The notes: generated by a model from the letters alone, not told the origin. Shown: positions 24,065 through 33,791, counted from the stretch's first letter. The stretch: 64,000 nt of DNA from MGIIa-L3 sp11892u (GCA_965659685.1 CBFHXB010000012.1:4016-68015); one strand, 5' to 3'. Numbers and translations are program-made.

Positions 24065-26710
24065 ATGGCCATGGCGAAGCGGACGATGATGGACCAGCAC
24101 GCCGAATTGAAGGCGGCGCACCCTGACACGGTCCTCTTCTTCCGCATGGGTGACTTCTACGAGCTCTTTCACGACGATGCCGAGGTTGGCGCCGAGGCCT
24201 TGGGCCTGACGTTGACCGCCCGTGACAAGGCGTCCAGCACCCCGATTCCAATGGCAGGCTTCCCGTGGCACCAACTCGAGGAACAGCTGCGAATCATGCT
24301 TCGTACGGGTCGAAAAGTTGCCGTTGCGGAGCAGGAAGAAGAACTCCGTGAGGGTGCAAAATTGCTCGAACGCGTGGTGACCAGGGTCTACACTCCGGGT
24401 TCCTTGTACGAAGAAGGCTTGCTTGGGACGGAACAAGCCACGGTGCTCGCTACGGTCGTCCAGCGCTCGGACACCCTAGGACTCGCCGTGCTGGACGCGG
24501 CATCCAGCTCCGGCCAATGCATGCAATTTGACGGTCCCGATCGATGGTCTCGCTTGCACGACGAATTGCTTCGCTGGTCACCAAGCGAATTGGTGGTCCG
24601 GAGGACGATGGCCGAAGCATCCGCCTTCGGCGCCCTTGTTGGGGACCTCCCCCAGACCGTAATTTCGCAGCACACGTGCACCCCAAAGCGTGGGAAGGCC
24701 GGGTTGATTCGTGCGTTGGGCGTGGCCGATTTGGGTCACCTTGACCTTGATGCCTCTGAGGCGGCCTTGGACGCGGCCGGTCTTGGCGTGGATTACCTGA
24801 CCACCATGCTCCACACCGACGTGGCATTGGTGGACCTCGACGTTGCAGAAGAACAAGCGGCGATGGTCCTCGACCGCACCACGCTTCGGAACTTGGAGGT
24901 CATCAGCACGCTGGCGGGTGAGCACGAAGGGTCGCTTCTCGCGGCGGTGGGACGCTGCCGGACCGCCATGGGACGGCGGCGCCTCAAAGCATGGCTCCTT
25001 CGTCCCCTCAACGACCTCTCCGCCATCTCTGCCCGGCACGACGCCGTGGCGGCCTTGAGCCGATCCTCTCGCCGGCTCGAAGCACTGCGTGTGGCCCTCA
25101 CGGGCATGCGCGACCTCGAGCGTCTGGCCACCCTCGCCGGCCATGGGCGAGCCAATGCTCGCGATGTGGTGGCCACCTCGGTGGCTTTGGACCGCCTTCC
25201 TGCGGTCGAACGGGCGTGCAACGACACCGAAGACCCGCTCTTGGTCCACCTCGCGGACGGACTATCGGCCCTGAACGACCTTGCGGATCGCATCGGCAGG
25301 ACCCTGGTTGATGCTCCGCCCATGACGCTTCGCGAGGGCGGTTTGCTTCGCGATGGCGTGGACGAAGAGGTCGATCGCTTGCGCGCCATCACGCGAGAAG
25401 GCACCGCGTGGTTCCAATCCTACGAGGCCGAACTTCGCACAACGCTGTCCATTCCAAGCCTCAAGGTCCGGCAAAACCGGCAGATTGGGTGGTTCATCGA
25501 GGTCACAAGAACGCACCTTGAGAAGGTGCCTGAACACTTCACGCGGAAGCAACAAATGACGAACGGCATGCGATTTGTCACCGAGGAGTTGCTTGAGCGA
25601 GACGACGCCTTGCTGACCGCAACCACCCGCGTCAGGGGCCTTGAGTACGACCGCTTTGTCGAACTTCGACGCGCGGTAGCCGAGCACGCCAGAACGCTGT
25701 CGAACCTTGCCTCGAGGGTGGCCTCCATCGACGTCCTGCACGGCTTTGCTGTCGTGGCGCGGGAACGGCGTTGGAACCGGCCAACCGTCAGCGTCGGTGG
25801 CGACCTCATCCTCGAAGGCGCGCGTCACCCCGTGCTGGAGCAGAACCCGGGCTACGTGCCGAACGACCTGCGTTTCGACAAGAAACGGAGGCTGCTGCTC
25901 ATCACTGGACCAAACATGGGTGGGAAGTCCACCTACCTTCGAACCGCGGCCTTGGTGACCCTTCTCGCGCAAGCCGGTAGCTTCACTCCGTGCGATCGCG
26001 CTCGCGTTGGGATGGTGGACCGCATCTTCACACGCGTCGGCGCGAGCGATGACCTCTTGCGCGGGCGTTCGACCTTCATGATGGAAATGATCGAGGTGGC
26101 GCACATCCTCCGGAGGGCGACCCCAAATTCACTGGTCTTGCTCGACGAGATTGGGCGAGGCACCTCGACCTTCGACGGTTTGTCCATCGCTTGGGCGGTC
26201 AGCGAAGACATCGCAAGGCGGCTTGGGTGCCGTACCCTCTTTGCCACGCACTACCACCAACTCATCGGCCTCGAAGGCGACGTACCTGGAGTCGTCAACG
26301 TCTCGGTGGGCGTGGCAGAAGTCGAAGGCACCCTGCGTTTCCTTCACACCGTCGAAGACGGACCCTGTGACGACTCCTACGGCGTACGCGTTGCGGCCCT
26401 TGCAGGCTTGCCGCAACCCGTCATTGAACGCGCTGGCGACCTGCTTCAATTCCTTGAGCAACAAGCCGAGGGGGCCAAAGCCGGTGGGGGCGCACAACCT
26501 GGCCGCCGTGATCAGGGCCAAGCGAGCCTCATGCGCTACTTTGCCGCCGCCAACAGCGCTCCTGCACCGACTCAACCGAGCATAACGGACACACAAGCGG
26601 GGGTCCTGAACGCCATTTCGTCGGCCGATCTCGACGACATGAGCCCGCGCCAAGCCGCAGAATTCCTTGCATCGCTCCATGACCGCCTCCGGAGGGGTGC
26701 CAATGGCTGA
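24065..26710 (+). CDS. mutS: DNA mismatch repair protein MutS (bacterial MutS1 type)
   Basis: MutS recognises mismatches and recruits MutL. The 881-residue product has the mismatch-reading Phe-x-Glu (F31, E33 in MGDFYELF), so it is a true repair MutS1 and not a MutS2. It has the connector and clamp domains, then the ATPase with Walker A GPNMGGKST at 615-623, STFMMEMIE, Walker B LVLLDEIGRGTST and the helix-turn-helix region LFATHYHQL. MutS1/MutL are patchy in archaea and generally regarded as acquired from bacteria. The start is either of two in-frame ATGs (24065 or 24071). The last 8 bases overlap mutL. Confidence 0.97.
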   Translation: MAMAKRTMMDQHAELKAAHPDTVLFFRMGDFYELFHDDAEVGAEALGLTLTARDKASSTPIPMAGFPWHQLEEQLRIMLRTGRKVAVAEQEEELREGAKLLERVVTRVYTPGSLYEEGLLGTEQATVLATVVQRSDTLGLAVLDAASSSGQCMQFDGPDRWSRLHDELLRWSPSELVVRRTMAEASAFGALVGDLPQTVISQHTCTPKRGKAGLIRALGVADLGHLDLDASEAALDAAGLGVDYLTTMLHTDVALVDLDVAEEQAAMVLDRTTLRNLEVISTLAGEHEGSLLAAVGRCRTAMGRRRLKAWLLRPLNDLSAISARHDAVAALSRSSRRLEALRVALTGMRDLERLATLAGHGRANARDVVATSVALDRLPAVERACNDTEDPLLVHLADGLSALNDLADRIGRTLVDAPPMTLREGGLLRDGVDEEVDRLRAITREGTAWFQSYEAELRTTLSIPSLKVRQNRQIGWFIEVTRTHLEKVPEHFTRKQQMTNGMRFVTEELLERDDALLTATTRVRGLEYDRFVELRRAVAEHARTLSNLASRVASIDVLHGFAVVARERRWNRPTVSVGGDLILEGARHPVLEQNPGYVPNDLRFDKKRRLLLITGPNMGGKSTYLRTAALVTLLAQAGSFTPCDRARVGMVDRIFTRVGASDDLLRGRSTFMMEMIEVAHILRRATPNSLVLLDEIGRGTSTFDGLSIAWAVSEDIARRLGCRTLFATHYHQLIGLEGDVPGVVNVSVGVAEVEGTLRFLHTVEDGPCDDSYGVRVAALAGLPQPVIERAGDLLQFLEQQAEGAKAGGGAQPGRRDQGQASLMRYFAAANSAPAPTQPSITDTQAGVLNAISSADLDDMSPRQAAEFLASLHDRLRRGANG

Positions 26711-28598
26711 AGGACGAATCCAGCAATTGGATGACCTCACCATCGGCCACATCGCTGCGGGTGAGGTGGTCGAACGGCCCGCTCAGGTGGTCAAAGAACT
26801 GCTGGAGAACAGCTTGGATGCAGGCGCACGGCGAATCGACGTGACCGTGGAACGGGGAGGGTTTGACCTGATTCGCGTCAGCGACGACGGCAAGGGCATC
26901 CATCCCGATGACTTGCTGTTGGCGATGGACCGGCATGCGACCTCCAAATTGTCCCGAAGGGAGGACTTGTCAGCGATTCACACCATGGGATTCCGTGGTG
27001 AGGCGCTGGCCTCGATCGGGGTGGTCAGCGAATTGACGCTTCAGAGCCGTCAGGACGGTTTCGAAGCCGCTGAACTGCACATGAAGCACGGCCTGAAAGG
27101 CAAAGTCCAGCCAAGTGGGAGAGGACGTGGCACCACCGTCAGCGTGTTCGGTTTGTTTGGAAACGTGCCCGCCCGCTTGGCCTTCCAACGCCGACCGCAA
27201 ACCGAACATGCTCGAATCGTCGATGTCGTGGTCGCCCACGCGTTGGCCCATCACGACGTTGGATTCCGCTTGGAACTGGACGGAAGGGTGGCCTTGGACG
27301 TGCCCGGAACCGAAGACGCTGAAGACAGGCTTCACGACATCCTCGGACAAAAGGCAGGCGACCTGCTGCCGTTGAGTGCGCCAAAGGAAGACGAACAGGC
27401 ACCCGGTGACGAGCGATGGAGCGGATGGATCAGCGCACCGGACATCACACGTGGAAAAGCCGACGACGTGCACGTTCTGGTCAACGACCGTCCCATCGCC
27501 TCCGGACCGTTTCAACAAGCCTTGCGCCGAGGGTACCGCACGCGCCTGATGGTTGGGCGGCACCCCGTGGCCGTGCTCCGTCTTACACTTCCACCCGAAG
27601 AGGTGGACGTCAACGTGCACCCGACGAAAAGCGAGGTGCGATTGAAGCACGCATGGCGTGTGCTGGAGCGCCTCGAACGTGCGGTGGCCCACACCTTGAG
27701 CAGCGTGGCGACCAAGCCCGAAGGGGCTGGGGCGATTCCGGAGCTGGCAGGCTTGGACCGCACGTCGCAGCAAGAGCTTCCGGTTGAGGCATCCATTCCG
27801 CCCTCTGCCCCGGCTTGGGCGGCGGCTGCCGGCATGGCCTTGGAGCCCGAACCCGAACCACGCCCAACCGTGGTCGAAGAAGACCACGAGCAAGTCACGC
27901 TGCCCGGACTCTCGTCTGAACCCGTCGCACCCGCCCTGTCTTCCGCGGAGCGGGAACTCCACCGCCATGCTGGCGGTACGTGCAACCTCGGAAACGAGCC
28001 TGCCTTGGAAGGGGTGCTGAACGATTTGCCCGACATGGTCCCACTCGGTCAATTTGCAGGCACCTACATGCTGGTGGAAGCCGGCGACGAACTCCTCTTG
28101 GTCGACCAGCATGCGCTGCACGAGCGCATCCGATACGAGCGGTTGCGCCATGACGAGGCGCTGTGGGAAGGACAACGGCGGCTTGTCCCCATCCCACTGA
28201 ACCTTGACGCAAGAACCGCGGAGCGCGTGCGCGCGGGAGCAGAACGCCTGGCCTCGGTCGGCTTTGAATTGGAAGAGCAGGAGTCCGGTTGGCACATGGT
28301 GGCCGCCCCGCGCCTGCTTGGAGACGATGCAGAAGCCTTCCTGCTGGATCTTCTTCAGGACGTGGACGAGGACGGCGCCCCGCTTGAAACCGTAGAACGT
28401 CGCCGGGACCATCTGGCCTTCATGACCTCCTGCCGCGGAGCGGTAAAAGCCAATCACGAACTGACCAAAGCCGAAATGCGCCGCTTGCTGGAGGACATGC
28501 GCAGGATTCCAAACCCATGGGCGTGCGTTCACGGTCGGCCGACGGCCTTGAGGTTGGACCGCCGCGCCCTTGACCTGCACTTCGGACGTGAAGGTTGA
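26703..28598 (+). CDS. mutL: DNA mismatch repair protein MutL with nicking-endonuclease motif
   Basis: The 631-residue protein has the GHKL ATPase domain (IAAGEVVERPAQVVKELLEN, DDGKGI, FRGEALASI) and the second N-terminal domain (NVHPTKSEVRL). A long proline/acid-rich linker (about 335-430) precedes the dimerisation domain. Near residue 470 the C-terminus carries DQHALHERIRYE, which fits DQHA(x2)E(x4)E of nicking MutL. CRGAVKANHEL and CVHGRPT complete the metal site. Nicking MutL occurs where MutH and Dam are absent. The ATG at 26703 overlaps the mutS end, so they are co-translated. It ends 1 base before the convergent aroA stop. Confidence 0.96.
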   Translation: MAEGRIQQLDDLTIGHIAAGEVVERPAQVVKELLENSLDAGARRIDVTVERGGFDLIRVSDDGKGIHPDDLLLAMDRHATSKLSRREDLSAIHTMGFRGEALASIGVVSELTLQSRQDGFEAAELHMKHGLKGKVQPSGRGRGTTVSVFGLFGNVPARLAFQRRPQTEHARIVDVVVAHALAHHDVGFRLELDGRVALDVPGTEDAEDRLHDILGQKAGDLLPLSAPKEDEQAPGDERWSGWISAPDITRGKADDVHVLVNDRPIASGPFQQALRRGYRTRLMVGRHPVAVLRLTLPPEEVDVNVHPTKSEVRLKHAWRVLERLERAVAHTLSSVATKPEGAGAIPELAGLDRTSQQELPVEASIPPSAPAWAAAAGMALEPEPEPRPTVVEEDHEQVTLPGLSSEPVAPALSSAERELHRHAGGTCNLGNEPALEGVLNDLPDMVPLGQFAGTYMLVEAGDELLLVDQHALHERIRYERLRHDEALWEGQRRLVPIPLNLDARTAERVRAGAERLASVGFELEEQESGWHMVAAPRLLGDDAEAFLLDLLQDVDEDGAPLETVERRRDHLAFMTSCRGAVKANHELTKAEMRRLLEDMRRIPNPWACVHGRPTALRLDRRALDLHFGREG

Positions 28599-28599
28599 C

Positions 28600-29910
28600 T
28601 CAAGGCGACACCATGCAGGGCTGAGCATCCAATCCTGCCTCAGCCAAGCGTTCGAGGAAGGCAGGGTCGGCAACACGATGCAGGCGAGGTCCGACGACGT
28701 CGGCGCCGACCTGGGCCGCAAGGCACGTGGCGGTCATCATCAGGCGGTGATCCTCCGACGCCTGCACGGGATGAGCCGGTGTGGAGAGGGATTGCCCACC
28801 TTCGACGGTGACACCGCCATCGGTGGCTTCCGCATGGATTCCGAAGGATTGCAAGACCTCAATGGTGCTCAAAATGCGGTTTGACTCCTTGTGGGCCGCG
28901 TGCGGTGCACCGTGGATGCGTCCTCCGGGGCCAAGGGCCAAAAGCGCGGCAAGGGGAGGCAGCAGGTCGTTTGCATCGCACAGATCGATGCTCAACGGCT
29001 CAGGGGCTGAGGCAACGGTCTGCAGCACGCCTTCGTCGCTCCACGCAATGCCAAGTTCTGGGGCGAGTGCCTCCAGGAGTTCGCAACCAAGCCCAGCATT
29101 TGGAGAAGGCCATCGCTTGAGGTTCACGCTCCCCCCCGTGCTTCGAACCCAGAGCATGGCGAACGCCGCCATCGACGCGTCACCAGGGAGATGAACATCG
29201 GAAGGTGCCTTGACCTCCCATCGAGGCAAGACCATGGCATCTTCAGACACCGTGCCCTTCCAACCGCACGTCGTTGCGATCTCAGCAGAGAGCGCGAGAT
29301 GGCGTGAACTGCGCGGCTGACCTTCGAACCGAACCTCCACATCTTGTGCTTGGAGGGAACTGGCCAGCAGCAAGGCCGAGGCGGGCTGGGAGGAACGGTC
29401 ACGTCGAAGCACGAGCGGTTCAGAGACCTCCGACCACGGGCCGTGCATGTCCACCGGCAACCGAACGTGTGCATCGCCAACCCGCATCCGTACACCTTGC
29501 TGTTTCAAGACCGTGCCCAAGTCACCCAGCCCGCGGCGCCGCAGGCTCGCATCACCGTCGAGCATTACCGGCTGATTCAGGTGGGACACCGCTGCAGCCA
29601 CAAGCCGCAGGGCGGTCCCAGAGTTTCCCAAATGAAGCAACGAGGCCGGTCGTCGCAAGGACGCGGGAGGATGGAGCGTCCAAGCCGCATCTTCCTCCTC
29701 AACCCTGAGGCCAAGTTGCTCGAGCACGCGACGCATGGAACACGCGTCCTCGCCGAGTCCGTCCACCCCATGGAGCGTCGTTGGAGCACGGCTGAGTGCT
29801 CCCATCAGCAACCACCGGATGGCGTGACTTTTCGAAGCAGGCAAGCGCCAATCGATGGCAGCAGGGGCGTCGAGGGGGGCGATGCGCAAGACCTCGAGGT
29901 CGTTCGGCAC
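28600..29910 (-). CDS. aroA: 3-phosphoshikimate 1-carboxyvinyltransferase (EPSP synthase)
   Basis: EPSP synthase joins PEP to shikimate 3-phosphate in aromatic amino acid synthesis. The 436-residue product shows LPASKSHAIRWLL (usually PGSKSxSxR), HLGNSGTALRLVAAA, the RRR-containing DGDASLRRRGLGDL, LPGDASMAAFAML and HKESNRI, EDHRLMMTATCLA. The GTG at 29910 gives the family's usual 15-20 residue lead before the PASKS motif. An ATG at 30009 would add 33 arginine-rich residues without similarity and leave only 30 bases to moaA. aroD of the same pathway is 30 kb away. Confidence 0.88.
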   Translation of the reverse strand: MPNDLEVLRIAPLDAPAAIDWRLPASKSHAIRWLLMGALSRAPTTLHGVDGLGEDACSMRRVLEQLGLRVEEEDAAWTLHPPASLRRPASLLHLGNSGTALRLVAAAVSHLNQPVMLDGDASLRRRGLGDLGTVLKQQGVRMRVGDAHVRLPVDMHGPWSEVSEPLVLRRDRSSQPASALLLASSLQAQDVEVRFEGQPRSSRHLALSAEIATTCGWKGTVSEDAMVLPRWEVKAPSDVHLPGDASMAAFAMLWVRSTGGSVNLKRWPSPNAGLGCELLEALAPELGIAWSDEGVLQTVASAPEPLSIDLCDANDLLPPLAALLALGPGGRIHGAPHAAHKESNRILSTIEVLQSFGIHAEATDGGVTVEGGQSLSTPAHPVQASEDHRLMMTATCLAAQVGADVVGPRLHRVADPAFLERLAEAGLDAQPCMVSP

Positions 29911-30039
29911 GTGCCCGGCCTCGGTCGGTGACCATCGTCGTGCCCAGCGTGGACGCACAAGGCACCCTCGGAGCCGTGGCACATGAAGGCTTGTCGAAGG
30001 CAAAGGCATCCCTAAGTCCCGAAAGCGACTCGCGAATCC

Positions 30040-31047
30040 ATGGAGGCCCTGGACCGACGGGGCCGCCCTCTCCGAGACTTGCGCATCTCGGTCACGGACC
30101 GGTGCAACCTTCGCTGCACCTATTGCATGCCAAGGGAGCATTTCGGACCGGAGCATGCCTTCCTGCCGAAAGAGGACATCCTTCGTTTCGAGGACATCGC
30201 GGACGTCGTGGAGGCATGCATCGATTTGGGGCTGCAAAAAATCCGCATCACGGGAGGAGAACCGCTCCTGCGAAGGGACCTCGATGTTTTGGTGGCCATG
30301 CTGCGAAACGTCCACCCGTCGGCGGACTTGGCCTTGACCACGAACGGCGTGATCCTTGAACGGCACGCCGAGCGATTGTTGAAGGCCGGCCTCGATCGGG
30401 TGACCGTTTCGATGGACGCGCTCAGCCCCACGGTCTATAGCGAAATGGGGGACGTCGAACATGGCCCTGAAGCCACCTTGGCGGGAATCGCCAAGGCGCT
30501 TGACATCGGACTGCGGGTGAAGGTCAACTGCGTGGTCAGGGCAGGGGTCAACGAAGGTGAACTGCTGCCGCTGCTCGAGCACTTTGGCCCCCTCGGTGTG
30601 CCGGTCCGCTTCATCGAATTCATGGACGTTGGAGCCACGAACCAATGGGCGTTGGACGAAGTGGTGACCAGCCGAGAAGTCAGGCAGATCATCGCTTCAT
30701 CATTTGGCGAGGTGACGCCTCTGGAAGCCACGGCCTATGGTGAAGTTGCCCGCAGATGGCAGACGCCACAAGGATGGGAATTCGGAACCATCGACTCCAT
30801 CAGCGCTCCATTTTGCGGCAATTGCACCCGCGCGCGCCTGGCCGCAGACGGGAGCGTGCACACCTGCTTGTTCTCGACCCAAGGAAGTCCGCTGATGCCG
30901 CTCATCAAGTCAGGTGCAAGCAAGCAGGAGCTCAGTGATGCCCTTCGAACGATTTGGACCGAGCGAGACGACGCCTACTCAGAACAACGTGGGGCCAAAA
31001 ACGGGCCCTCGTCGGAACGCGTCGAGATGTCCTACATCGGCGGTTGA
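30040..31047 (+). CDS. moaA: GTP 3',8-cyclase (molybdenum cofactor step 1)
   Basis: MoaA is a radical-SAM enzyme that starts molybdopterin synthesis. The 335-residue product has the N-terminal cluster cysteines C22, C26 and C29 (CNLRCTYC), GGEPLLRRDL for SAM binding, and the second cluster in the C-terminal domain (FCGNCTRARL to HTCLF). The C-terminal diglycine (SYIGG) that activates catalysis is present. No other moa genes are near, but a MoaD-like protein is encoded at 16502. The stop codon is directly back-to-back with that of the pilin gene. Confidence 0.96.
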   Translation: MEALDRRGRPLRDLRISVTDRCNLRCTYCMPREHFGPEHAFLPKEDILRFEDIADVVEACIDLGLQKIRITGGEPLLRRDLDVLVAMLRNVHPSADLALTTNGVILERHAERLLKAGLDRVTVSMDALSPTVYSEMGDVEHGPEATLAGIAKALDIGLRVKVNCVVRAGVNEGELLPLLEHFGPLGVPVRFIEFMDVGATNQWALDEVVTSREVRQIIASSFGEVTPLEATAYGEVARRWQTPQGWEFGTIDSISAPFCGNCTRARLAADGSVHTCLFSTQGSPLMPLIKSGASKQELSDALRTIWTERDDAYSEQRGAKNGPSSERVEMSYIGG

Positions 31048-31533
31048 TCAGGACACGATGGCAGGCAACCGTGTGTCCACGAGCACAATGCCACTGCGCT
31101 CGTCAACGAGTTGCAGGCGCCATCCACCTTCATCGGCACCAAGGTCGGCCGACGAGATCACCAGGTAATCGCCTTGGGTCACGGAATAGCCGGCGTCACG
31201 GTCGTGGAAGCTCACAGGCGCACCCACCACACCGTAAACGTCGTTGTCCACGAGGTATCCTTGCTCCTCCGTCCCGCTGCTGGCGTTGTAGAGGGTGTAG
31301 CGGACCGCGGCCGGGTCAAGGGCTTGATCCAAGCTGGACAGTCGAACCACGTGGAAGCCATTTTCGAGGCCCTTCACGCTCGTGGAGGCTTGAGGGGGCG
31401 ATTTTTCCGTGGTGGAAAGGGCACCTTGGAACATGATGAAGACCATGCTGGTCAACAAGACCGTAATCGCCAAGAGCAGAACGGTGGCGATGACAGGGCT
31501 CACGGCCTCGTCGTCAACCACGCGTCGGCGCAT
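31048..31533 (-). CDS. archaeal type IV pilin-like protein
   Basis: The 161-residue product opens MRRRVVDDEAVSPVIATVLL, the archaeal pilin N-terminal signature. A short basic and polar leader is cut by a prepilin peptidase near AVSPV, followed by a hydrophobic helix that packs in the filament core. The rest is a beta-rich head with YNASSGTEEQGYL and DYLVISSADLG. The frame extends upstream, but the ATG at 31533 places the signature at the N-terminus as required. The pilus motor genes at 36765-39329 could assemble it (inference). The geranylgeranyl reductase gene ends 62 bases upstream. Confidence 0.82.
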   Translation of the reverse strand: MRRRVVDDEAVSPVIATVLLLAITVLLTSMVFIMFQGALSTTEKSPPQASTSVKGLENGFHVVRLSSLDQALDPAAVRYTLYNASSGTEEQGYLVDNDVYGVVGAPVSFHDRDAGYSVTQGDYLVISSADLGADEGGWRLQLVDERSGIVLVDTRLPAIVS

Positions 31534-31594
31534 GAACAAAGGTTGCAGGCACGGGCCTTGAACCACACGGAAGAACGAACGCGCTGCACGCCCT

Positions 31595-32737
31595 TCACAG
31601 GACCCACAGCGGACGGTCGCATTCCATGGCTCGCTTGATGCCACCGATCGGACCAAGAATGCGGAGGATGCTTTCCGTAAGGAAGTCGTTTCGCATCATC
31701 GCGTACCCCATGTTTTTGCTCCTGAGTGAATTCTTCAGGGCACGACCAAAGGTGAAGGAAATTCGGTCTTGGTAGGCCTGAAGGGACGTCCCTTTGACCT
31801 GATGTTCAAGCACGGCATCCGCTGCAAAGCAGCCAGAAATGATGGCTTGGGAAATTCCTCCGCCGTTGGAGGGCATGACCAGTCCGGCCGCGTCGCCGAT
31901 GGCGATGGCATTGCCGTCCACCATCCGCTTGATCGGTCCACCCATCGGGATCCACCCTCCGCCGACCTCGAGGATTTCGAGGTCCAGGTTGTCGCAGAAG
32001 GTGCGCAAGTGATCTTTCAGACGACCGTCCAATTTCCCTGCACGGACACCAAGGCCAACGTTGGCGGTGTCCGGACCCTTGGGGATGATCCACGCATAGC
32101 CGTTTGGCGCCACGCTACCAAGGAAGACATCGAACATCTCCGGAACGTTCCCACGGACTTGTGCATAGACCGTTGGAACTTGGTCACCAGGACGGCATGC
32201 GGGGTCCTTCCCATGACGGAGCCTTCCGACGTGAGCGAGGCTTCCGGTGGCGTCGATGAGGTAATCGCACGTCAAGCGGCCACCGTCGCTGGTGACCAAC
32301 AATTCCCGGCCCAACTTGCGTTGTTGCTGAAGCCGTTGAAGGGCCACACCAACGCGGATTTCGGCACCTGCCTGTTCGGCGCGATCGGCGAGGTGTCCAT
32401 CGAATTGTGGGCGATGACCTGCATACGCATCCAACTCGAAACTGTAGTGGTGACCAGAGGGAAGAAAGACGCGCATGCCGTCAAGCCGATGCAGTTTGAT
32501 GCGGTCCGGGACGTCGAAGGTTTCCTCCAACCAATGATGGTCTTCCAAGCCCGCAAAGGTTCCAATCACTTCACCCCAATTCGGGATGCATTCACCGCAT
32601 TGTGCGGGATGGCCCACCACTTCCCTTCGTTCGAGCACGAGAACGTCCACGTCGGCTTCCGCCAACCTCCGGGCGCACGTGGTGCCGGCGGGTCCTGCGC
32701 CCACAACGACGACCGTTCGATGTTCGACTTCAGGCAT
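31595..32737 (-). CDS. geranylgeranyl reductase family flavoprotein (archaeal lipid saturation)
   Basis: The 380-residue product has the FAD-binding start VVVVGAGPAGTTCARRLAE, the ERREVVGHPAQCGE loop, the middle YLIDATGSLAHVGRLRHG and the second FAD motif AIAIGDAAGLVMPSNGGGI. Enzymes of this family reduce the double bonds of geranylgeranyl chains of archaeal ether lipids. The ATG at 32737 starts MPEVEHRTVVVVGAG; longer frames overlap the next gene. It lies 4 bases after the prenyl synthase gene, so the two lipid steps are co-transcribed. Confidence 0.92.
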   Translation of the reverse strand: MPEVEHRTVVVVGAGPAGTTCARRLAEADVDVLVLERREVVGHPAQCGECIPNWGEVIGTFAGLEDHHWLEETFDVPDRIKLHRLDGMRVFLPSGHHYSFELDAYAGHRPQFDGHLADRAEQAGAEIRVGVALQRLQQQRKLGRELLVTSDGGRLTCDYLIDATGSLAHVGRLRHGKDPACRPGDQVPTVYAQVRGNVPEMFDVFLGSVAPNGYAWIIPKGPDTANVGLGVRAGKLDGRLKDHLRTFCDNLDLEILEVGGGWIPMGGPIKRMVDGNAIAIGDAAGLVMPSNGGGISQAIISGCFAADAVLEHQVKGTSLQAYQDRISFTFGRALKNSLRSKNMGYAMMRNDFLTESILRILGPIGGIKRAMECDRPLWVL

Positions 32738-32741
32738 GGAA

Positions 32742-33725
32742 TCACCTGGTTCTTGAGCCGATTTCAGCAAGCATCCCGACCATGAGATCGGCAGCTGCGC
32801 CCGAACCCGCGGCACGGAGGGCTTGACCCGCGCGCTCGAGGTGCAAATCAACGAGGAGTTCCACGTAGTGCAAGGAATCTGAGCGCTCAAGGATGGCCAT
32901 CAATTCGTCCCAGCGGTCTTCCGTGAAGGAGGCGAGGAGGTCGGCCAGCGTCGCACGGTCCGAGCCATGCGACAGGGTCAGCGCATGGATCAACGGGAGG
33001 GTCATCTTCCCCTCCTCCACGTCCACGCCTCGGGGCTTGCCCATGTCCGGTGAGCCGCGGAGGTCGAGAAGGTCGTCCACGAGTTGGAATGCGATGCCAA
33101 GTTCCTCTCCAAAAACACGGAAGTTGCGGGCTTGTTCTTCGGTGCACCCAGCGAGAAGGGCAGCGGATTGACAACCCGCTGCGAAGGGTCCAGCGGTTTT
33201 TCCACGGACGATGTCCAGGTAGTCTTCTGGAGAGGTGGTCAAGTCGTCGATGTGGTCCAGTTGCTTGAACTCGGAGACGGCAATGTCAGCGCAACAATCC
33301 GCCATCAAGCGAACGACCCGCTCTGGATAACGCCCACCGAGACCAAAGCCTTGCACAAAGAGCCAATCCCCAGCGATGAGCGCTTTCTCAGGCCCTGCCT
33401 CCAAGTGCAAGGTCTGACGACCCCGGCGTTCGTCAGCATCGTCGTTCATGTCGTCATGGACCAAGGTCGCGGTGTGGATCAGTTCGAAGGCCAGTGCGAG
33501 CGGCATCACGTAATCACGATCCACACCTCCTGCCGCGTCATACGAGAGCATGAACAACACCGGTCGCAGGCGCTTCCCACCGCTCATGAGGACGTGACGT
33601 GCCATGGCCACGACTTGACCGCCGCCGGCGGCTTCGGCATCGTCAAGAAGGGCGTCAAGCCCAGCGTCGACCTCGTCTTTGAGGGCTGAAAGCCGCTCGA
33701 CCTGGCTTGATGTGAGCCCGGTCAT
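32742..33725 (-). CDS. polyprenyl diphosphate synthase (GGPP/FPP synthase type)
   Basis: The 327-residue trans-prenyltransferase makes the C15-C20 isoprenoid chain for archaeal lipids. Visible are GGKRLRPVLFML, the first aspartate-rich motif in LVHDDMNDDADERRG, GDWLFVQGF, KTAGPFAAGCQ, and the second aspartate motif in AFQLVDDLLDLRG, followed by GKPRGVDVEEGKMTLPLI. Chain length cannot be fixed from sequence alone. The ATG at 33725 (MTGLTSSQVERL) is preferred; the frame upstream runs antisense to the next gene. It is the first gene of the pair with the geranylgeranyl reductase. Confidence 0.93.
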   Translation of the reverse strand: MTGLTSSQVERLSALKDEVDAGLDALLDDAEAAGGGQVVAMARHVLMSGGKRLRPVLFMLSYDAAGGVDRDYVMPLALAFELIHTATLVHDDMNDDADERRGRQTLHLEAGPEKALIAGDWLFVQGFGLGGRYPERVVRLMADCCADIAVSEFKQLDHIDDLTTSPEDYLDIVRGKTAGPFAAGCQSAALLAGCTEEQARNFRVFGEELGIAFQLVDDLLDLRGSPDMGKPRGVDVEEGKMTLPLIHALTLSHGSDRATLADLLASFTEDRWDELMAILERSDSLHYVELLVDLHLERAGQALRAAGSGAAADLMVGMLAEIGSRTR

Positions 33726-33747
33726 GCCTACGATGACGAGGGAGGGC

Positions 33748-33756
33748 TTCTTAACG
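33748..33756. promoter_or_regulatory. TATA-like element between divergent lipid and HemC-like genes
   Basis: TTCTTAACG is the only AT-rich element in the 66-base gap between the ATG at 33725 (minus) and that at 33792 (plus). It lies about 25-30 bases from the former and about 36-44 from the latter, so it could serve either strand. Confidence 0.3.
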
Positions 33757-33791
33757 GGTGTCGAGCGCCCTCGGGTCGCCGAGGGTGCATC

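Noticed and set aside
29911..30645. A longer aroA reaching far upstream
   Set aside because: The extension runs antisense through moaA and lacks EPSP synthase similarity; start codons at 29910 or 30009 suffice.
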